Assembly: GCA_030765065.1 (NCBI GenBank)
Contig: CM060976.1
Span: forward strand, 59,752,539 to 59,816,538
DNA from: Deroplatys truncata
Taxonomy: Eukaryota > Arthropoda > Insecta > Mantodea > Mantidae
Direction of reading: 5' to 3'
DNA length: 64,000 bases
Position numbers and translations under genes: made by a program. The notes beneath the pieces were generated by a model, which was given only the letters and a program-made list of their open reading frames with translations, ran no database searches and had not been told where the DNA came from. Positions 60,130 to 64,000 of this stretch are shown in pieces; within the stretch, counting starts at the first letter, position 1, and each line of letters starts with the position of its first letter.

Positions 60130-60215
60130 TACAGTGTTGTACCACGATGTTCTGGTCACATGGGTTTGTTATCCCACTACCTAGGGTTCGATCCCAGCCC
60201 TGGAATGCTACAATA
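60130..60215 (+). repeat. tRNA-like fragment
   Basis: A worn box A (TGGTCACATGGGTTTGTTATC) is followed by a good box B, GGGTTCGATCCCAGCCC (about 60185-60201). It is more likely a SINE relic than a tRNA gene, because no cloverleaf can be closed by eye. Confidence 0.35.
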
Positions 60216-60886
60216 TACAACAAATGAAGTGTTTTTGTGAAATTCATGCTTTAACTACTAATTTTTGTGCAGGATATAGAAACCACAGTAATAAATGGCG
60301 TCACAGATTTTTTTCGGTGCTGATAGCTCGACAGTGTTTCCTCAATAACTCCAGAAGGAAATGTTCCGGACCTCGCATATCGTCCTCCCTCTGAGAGCAA
60401 CGCTTTCCCAAAGCTTACCCATGCAGAAGTATAACCTTCAATTGCAGTTTCTATTTGCAGAAGTCCCCCTCTCTGCAGATGCGTGAAGAACAGTTTCAAA
60501 GTTCCCTCATCTTTATTCTGGAGCTTTCAGTCAAGGTTTCACCTCATTCAAAAATGTCGATTCATTCTTGGTTGTCATCAATGTAAAGACCACCCATATA
60601 AATGCAAATTTAAAATAAATTGCAAATTCAAAATTAAAGTAAACTTTTAAAACAGGTATTAAAACATATTTTAAACGTGTTCTATCTATTGCACCTATTT
60701 AGGATTCTCAATCGGGGTGGGGGGCGAAGTAATGTAACAGTTGTTTAAAAACACCATGATAAGGTATTTCTGAAAAGTTTATCGGGCAAAAATATTAACT
60801 ATTTGTTGAATTGATTTATCTCCGGATCTTCTCCATAATATTTCCATGTAAATTTAAAGGGCATGTTGAAAACAATAATTGAGATG
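60216..60886. other. Stretch without recognised features
   Basis: The short frame at 60251-60499 (minus) is not recognised. Confidence 0.35.
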
Positions 60887-60888
60887 TA

Positions 60889-61567
60889 TGGGGCGTGTTT
60901 TTAAAGTAAGTACCGTTTAAATATTTGCCGCTGCAGCGCTGCAGTCGCGATTTTGAGCATGCGCGATCATTACCTCCATTCATTAGGAAGCCAGGCGCAG
61001 TTGTGAACGATCGTAACTTTATGTTTTCCTGTTGTTAGAGCGTTTCGAAGTGTTCAAAACAATCGAACGAGCCGCAGACTATGAAGTCAGATCAGTGATT
61101 CGTTTTTTGAATGTGAGAAATATTACACCAGCTAACATTAATTTCCAATTGTGTGAGGTTTATGTGAAAACAATGATGAGTGACAACGCCCGGTCATACA
61201 CAGCCAAATAAACTCAAGATCTGATCGCATCATTTTGTTGGGAACAATTCAACCACCCTCTCTACAGTCCGGATTTGGCACCAAGCAGTTTTCATCTGCT
61301 TCATCACCGGAAGAAATTCCTTGGTGGAAAACAGTTTAACGATGATGGTGTTGCGAAACAAGAAGACTTGCAGACTTAGCTTTCATCATGGGTGGCATCA
61401 TTCTTTAACGAAGACATACAAAAACTGGTTTCCGTTACGACAGTGTCTGAATAGCGGCGGTGACTATGTGAAGAAGCGGTGTAAGGCAATGAATGGCAAG
61501 TTATTTGGAAAATAACGTTGTGCTATTTTATTTTAATTATCGGTACTTACTTTAAAAATACGCCTCG
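60889..61567 (+). mobile_element. Mariner deletion derivative, copy 2
   Basis: 679 bp flanked by TA (60887-60888 and 61568-61569). The inverted ends share GGCGT followed by G or A and TTTTTAAAGTAAGTACCG. The interior reads a transposase N-terminus ending LCEVYVKTMMSD, joined directly to DNARSYTA, an internal stop and TQDLI, then YSPDLAPSSFH. The catalytic middle, about two thirds of a mariner gene, is missing at the same point as in 22334-22987. Further stops make it non-coding. Confidence 0.85.
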
Positions 61568-61904
61568 TAGGAGTATCTTTTAATCAAAATGCTGGTGTTA
61601 TGCCTGCAGGCTTCGATTTCAGAAAGAAAATTAATTCCATTTCTCTTGCCTCTTCAGGAACAAAAGGAGTTCTCAGATCAACCTAGGGATAGACTGTAAG
61701 CCCTTACAAGACCAAACCAAAATCACACAGCACTAGTGACTGCACTTCCATTATACATTAGCAACATTCTCAGATACTTCCAAATATGAAATTTATACGA
61801 AAAATTCCAATACCACAAAAAAGTAGTAAGAAGCTACTGTCTGAACTAAAAAAAGACAGGAATCCCATAAAGATTCTGAACCTAGCACACATGAACAGAC
61901 TGAT

Positions 61905-62470
61905 ACAGGGGTTCCCAAATTTTTAGACCCGCGGTTCCCTTAATCTACAGATTATTTCCTGGTACACTCCCAATACGAAACGATATGAGATTCATTCCAA
62001 AAGTTCGTTAAAATAACGCTATAACAAACCCACAAACCATAAAATATAAATTGAACCTTATTGCCGTTAAAAATTTTAATTTATAATTTAAATTCAACTG
62101 TGACTTTTATTAATAAAGAGTATAATAAGGAAGAAAGGAAGAAAGTTATAAAGGAAGAGATAACGAAATGAACGTATAGAAACAATATGTGCAACGCTAA
62201 AGTAAACCATTTATTGTTATTGCACAATTAAATGTACAACTAAATTAAAAATGCATTTTACGTTGACTTTATAAAACAAGGTTTTACACTATCTGTCCTA
62301 ACGAGAGGGAGTGCTTGTTAATCTTTGATCAGTTTATGATCTCTTGGTGTAATTTTTGATAAAGGAACACGAATTTTTGTTTCGATATTGAGGTTAGCTC
62401 CATATTTAGATTTTTAAACAGCACCTGCAGAAAAACCACACTCCGAAGGTAATAACTGGTAAACGATATT
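61905..62470 (+). mobile_element. hAT-like terminal sequence, right end unknown
   Basis: CAGGGGTTCCCAAATTTTT at 61908-61926, followed by GACCCGCGGTTCCC, is the classic start of many hAT elements. No matching inverted end was found, so the right limit is arbitrary. Confidence 0.4.
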
Positions 62471-62650
62471 TGGAGAAAACAGATGGTGTATTCATTGTCT
62501 TAAACATTTTACATATTAAGATTCATACATTGCATACATCGTACATCGCAAATAGAGTGTAGTGCTTATATATAGTACACTGTAGTAGTCTATGTTCGTC
62601 ACACTGAACTTTAAAGTTCATGGTATTTTATAAGAATTTGAGAAAAAAAA

Positions 62651-63407
62651 TCTGATGTGTTACAGTCACATGACTTTCTCTACTCTTGTACAAATTATTT
62701 ATACAAATGCTTATTCTCCATCTACTTCATGTTAATCGAGATAAACATTTGCAGAGTCTATCTTATTGCTAATTTTCTTGTTGATGTAAGGGGAATATAT
62801 ATTTACAAGGCCAATTTGGAAATACAGTAGCCTTTAAGCACATACATATCTCTTAATAGCTGGTTGCTAGGCGCAGCACATTCCCTTTGCCACAGATTAA
62901 TACTCTTTGCATATCCAAGACAAAAAACTGAATAACGAATTCCCATTTGAGAAAATGAGTATTGAAAAATTTAAGGGAATATCAAGTAATATCTCGAAAA
63001 TGGTTCATTCAACAAAAAAATGTATATGACATAAATTGTGTATTTTAACGCGATCTACATTTTTGTGTAGTAAACTTTTGTCTATCTCTTATGGTTTACC
63101 AGTTATGCAAAAGTCGTTCACAATGAAGAATACTTTTGAAGACATTCCCAGGAAATTCAAGATATACATTTTATTTGTCATAAAAATATCTTAAACATAT
63201 GATATTTTAATCAAAATCGTTAAAGCCATTTTTGAGAAAATTAAAATTTTCGAAAAATCTTCCATGTAAAGGGTAATCTGGGGTGGGGGATTTTCTTGAA
63301 AACCTTCGTGTCGCATCCTTGGAAGATACTGAACCTAAATACCAAGTTTGGTGTTTATCCGACTGTTCGTTTCTGAGTTATGCTGTTCACAGACAGACAC
63401 ACGCACA

Positions 63408-63443
<36 letters not shown>

Positions 63444-63595
63444 GACACACAGACACACACACGGACATGTTTCCAAAAATGCTTTTTTTTTGGATTCAGG
63501 GGGTCTCAAAACATGTATTTCCGGTGAAATCTCGGTATCGAATTTTTGGGAGGAATACAATACTTCCCCTACTTTCTCTACGTAGTTGAGAAAGT
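62651..63595 (-). mobile_element. Family H element, full-length first variant
   Basis: A minus-strand copy. The 3' hairpin (TCTGATGTGTTACAGTCACATGA) opens at 62651 after a run of A. The element start, GAGAAAGT in plus orientation, ends at 63595 and is followed by AAAAA. The (CA)n tract is at 63388-63464. At about 945 bp it is the longest copy and shares the variant block with 1184-2081 and 2229-3162. Confidence 0.8.
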
Positions 63596-64000
63596 AAAAA
63601 GTTAAAGTTTAAGTGCCCTCTTGCTTATTACTGGATACTCATCTTCGATGCTGCACCAAAATTCAAGCCAAGGGTGAACCTGGAACGATTTCAAATATGA
63701 ATGTGTAGAAATGTCAATGAGCTGTTCTCTTTCCTATTTATGAAATTAATAGGAACATATCCCTAAAATGATTTTATTTCATCTTTTGGAAGGCATTCTT
63801 CAAAATAGAGCTCTAATTATAAATTGTTGTTGATGATAACACTATTCTGTGCATATTTTAACATCAAGTCATTTTTATTGTAAATGTTTCAAATAAGAAA
63901 ACATCGTATAAATTGAGAAGGTTGTAGCCTTTACGTTATTAGCACCACGCTTTGGGTGCCAATTTGAAGGAGTTGATGTATTGTAGTTCCATTGTTGGGG
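63596..64000. other. Stretch without recognised features
   Basis: AT-rich end of the window, with no supported feature. Confidence 0.4.

Noticed and set aside
1-64000. CRISPR array, operons, rRNA genes or bacterial features
   Set aside because: No regularly spaced repeats with unique spacers and no ribosomal RNA signature; the window is plainly eukaryotic.

Overview
The window looks like gene-poor nuclear DNA from an insect. It is AT-rich and dense in transposons, and I recognise no complete host gene. The evidence for an insect is an arthropod-type core promoter (TATA plus TCAGT initiator), mariner- and hAT-type DNA transposon remnants, several tRNA-derived SINE families and a Ty3/Gypsy element. 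The repeat density suggests a large insect genome, possibly a polyneopteran, but the sequence does not settle the species.

The dominant component, about 18 % of the window, is one non-coding dispersed family, here called family H. It is about 820-950 bp long and present in about 18 full or partial copies on both strands. Copies start ACTTTCTCTACT directly after a run of T and carry a (TG)n tract. They end with the inverse AGTAGAGAAAGT, a small hairpin and another run of T. Unequal-position inverted ends, a 3' hairpin, a microsatellite core, T-T insertion and head-to-tail tandem copies are the marks of non-autonomous Helentrons (HINE/DINE-1-like). I propose that classification.

Layout. 1-650: a repeat with a strong promoter and heat-shock-element-like motifs; a second copy lies at 11413-11985. 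1184-4020: three head-to-tail H copies. 4590-6382: an H copy split by a probable solo LTR (4947-5850) with a 4-bp target duplication. 7024-8900: remnants of mariner-superfamily transposons. 12003-12790: a SINE and an H fragment. 13080-21998: a young Ty3/Gypsy element with two 1309-bp LTRs differing at about one site, a GTAG target duplication, an initiator-tRNA-Met-type primer site, gag, pol and 1.7 kb without a convincing gene before the 3' LTR. 22334-22987 and 60889-61567: two copies of a mariner derivative with the same internal deletion. 23500-36780: SINEs and H copies, including a SINE nested in an H copy. 37903-47130: H copies in tandem and inverted arrangements, with more SINEs. 48118-48415: two tandem hAT-like MITEs sharing a target duplication. 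53321-53367: a possible 47-bp host micro-exon on the minus strand. 55703-63595: a SINE, the best-preserved H copies, an unclassified element with three inverted motif copies at each end (59498-60113), and a hAT-like end.

The window has no operons or cooperating gene sets. Its story is layering: SINEs and LTR elements landed in older H copies, deletion derivatives were probably mobilised by transposases encoded elsewhere, and one Gypsy insertion is recent. The remaining sequence is unique AT-rich DNA with microsatellites in which I see no genes.
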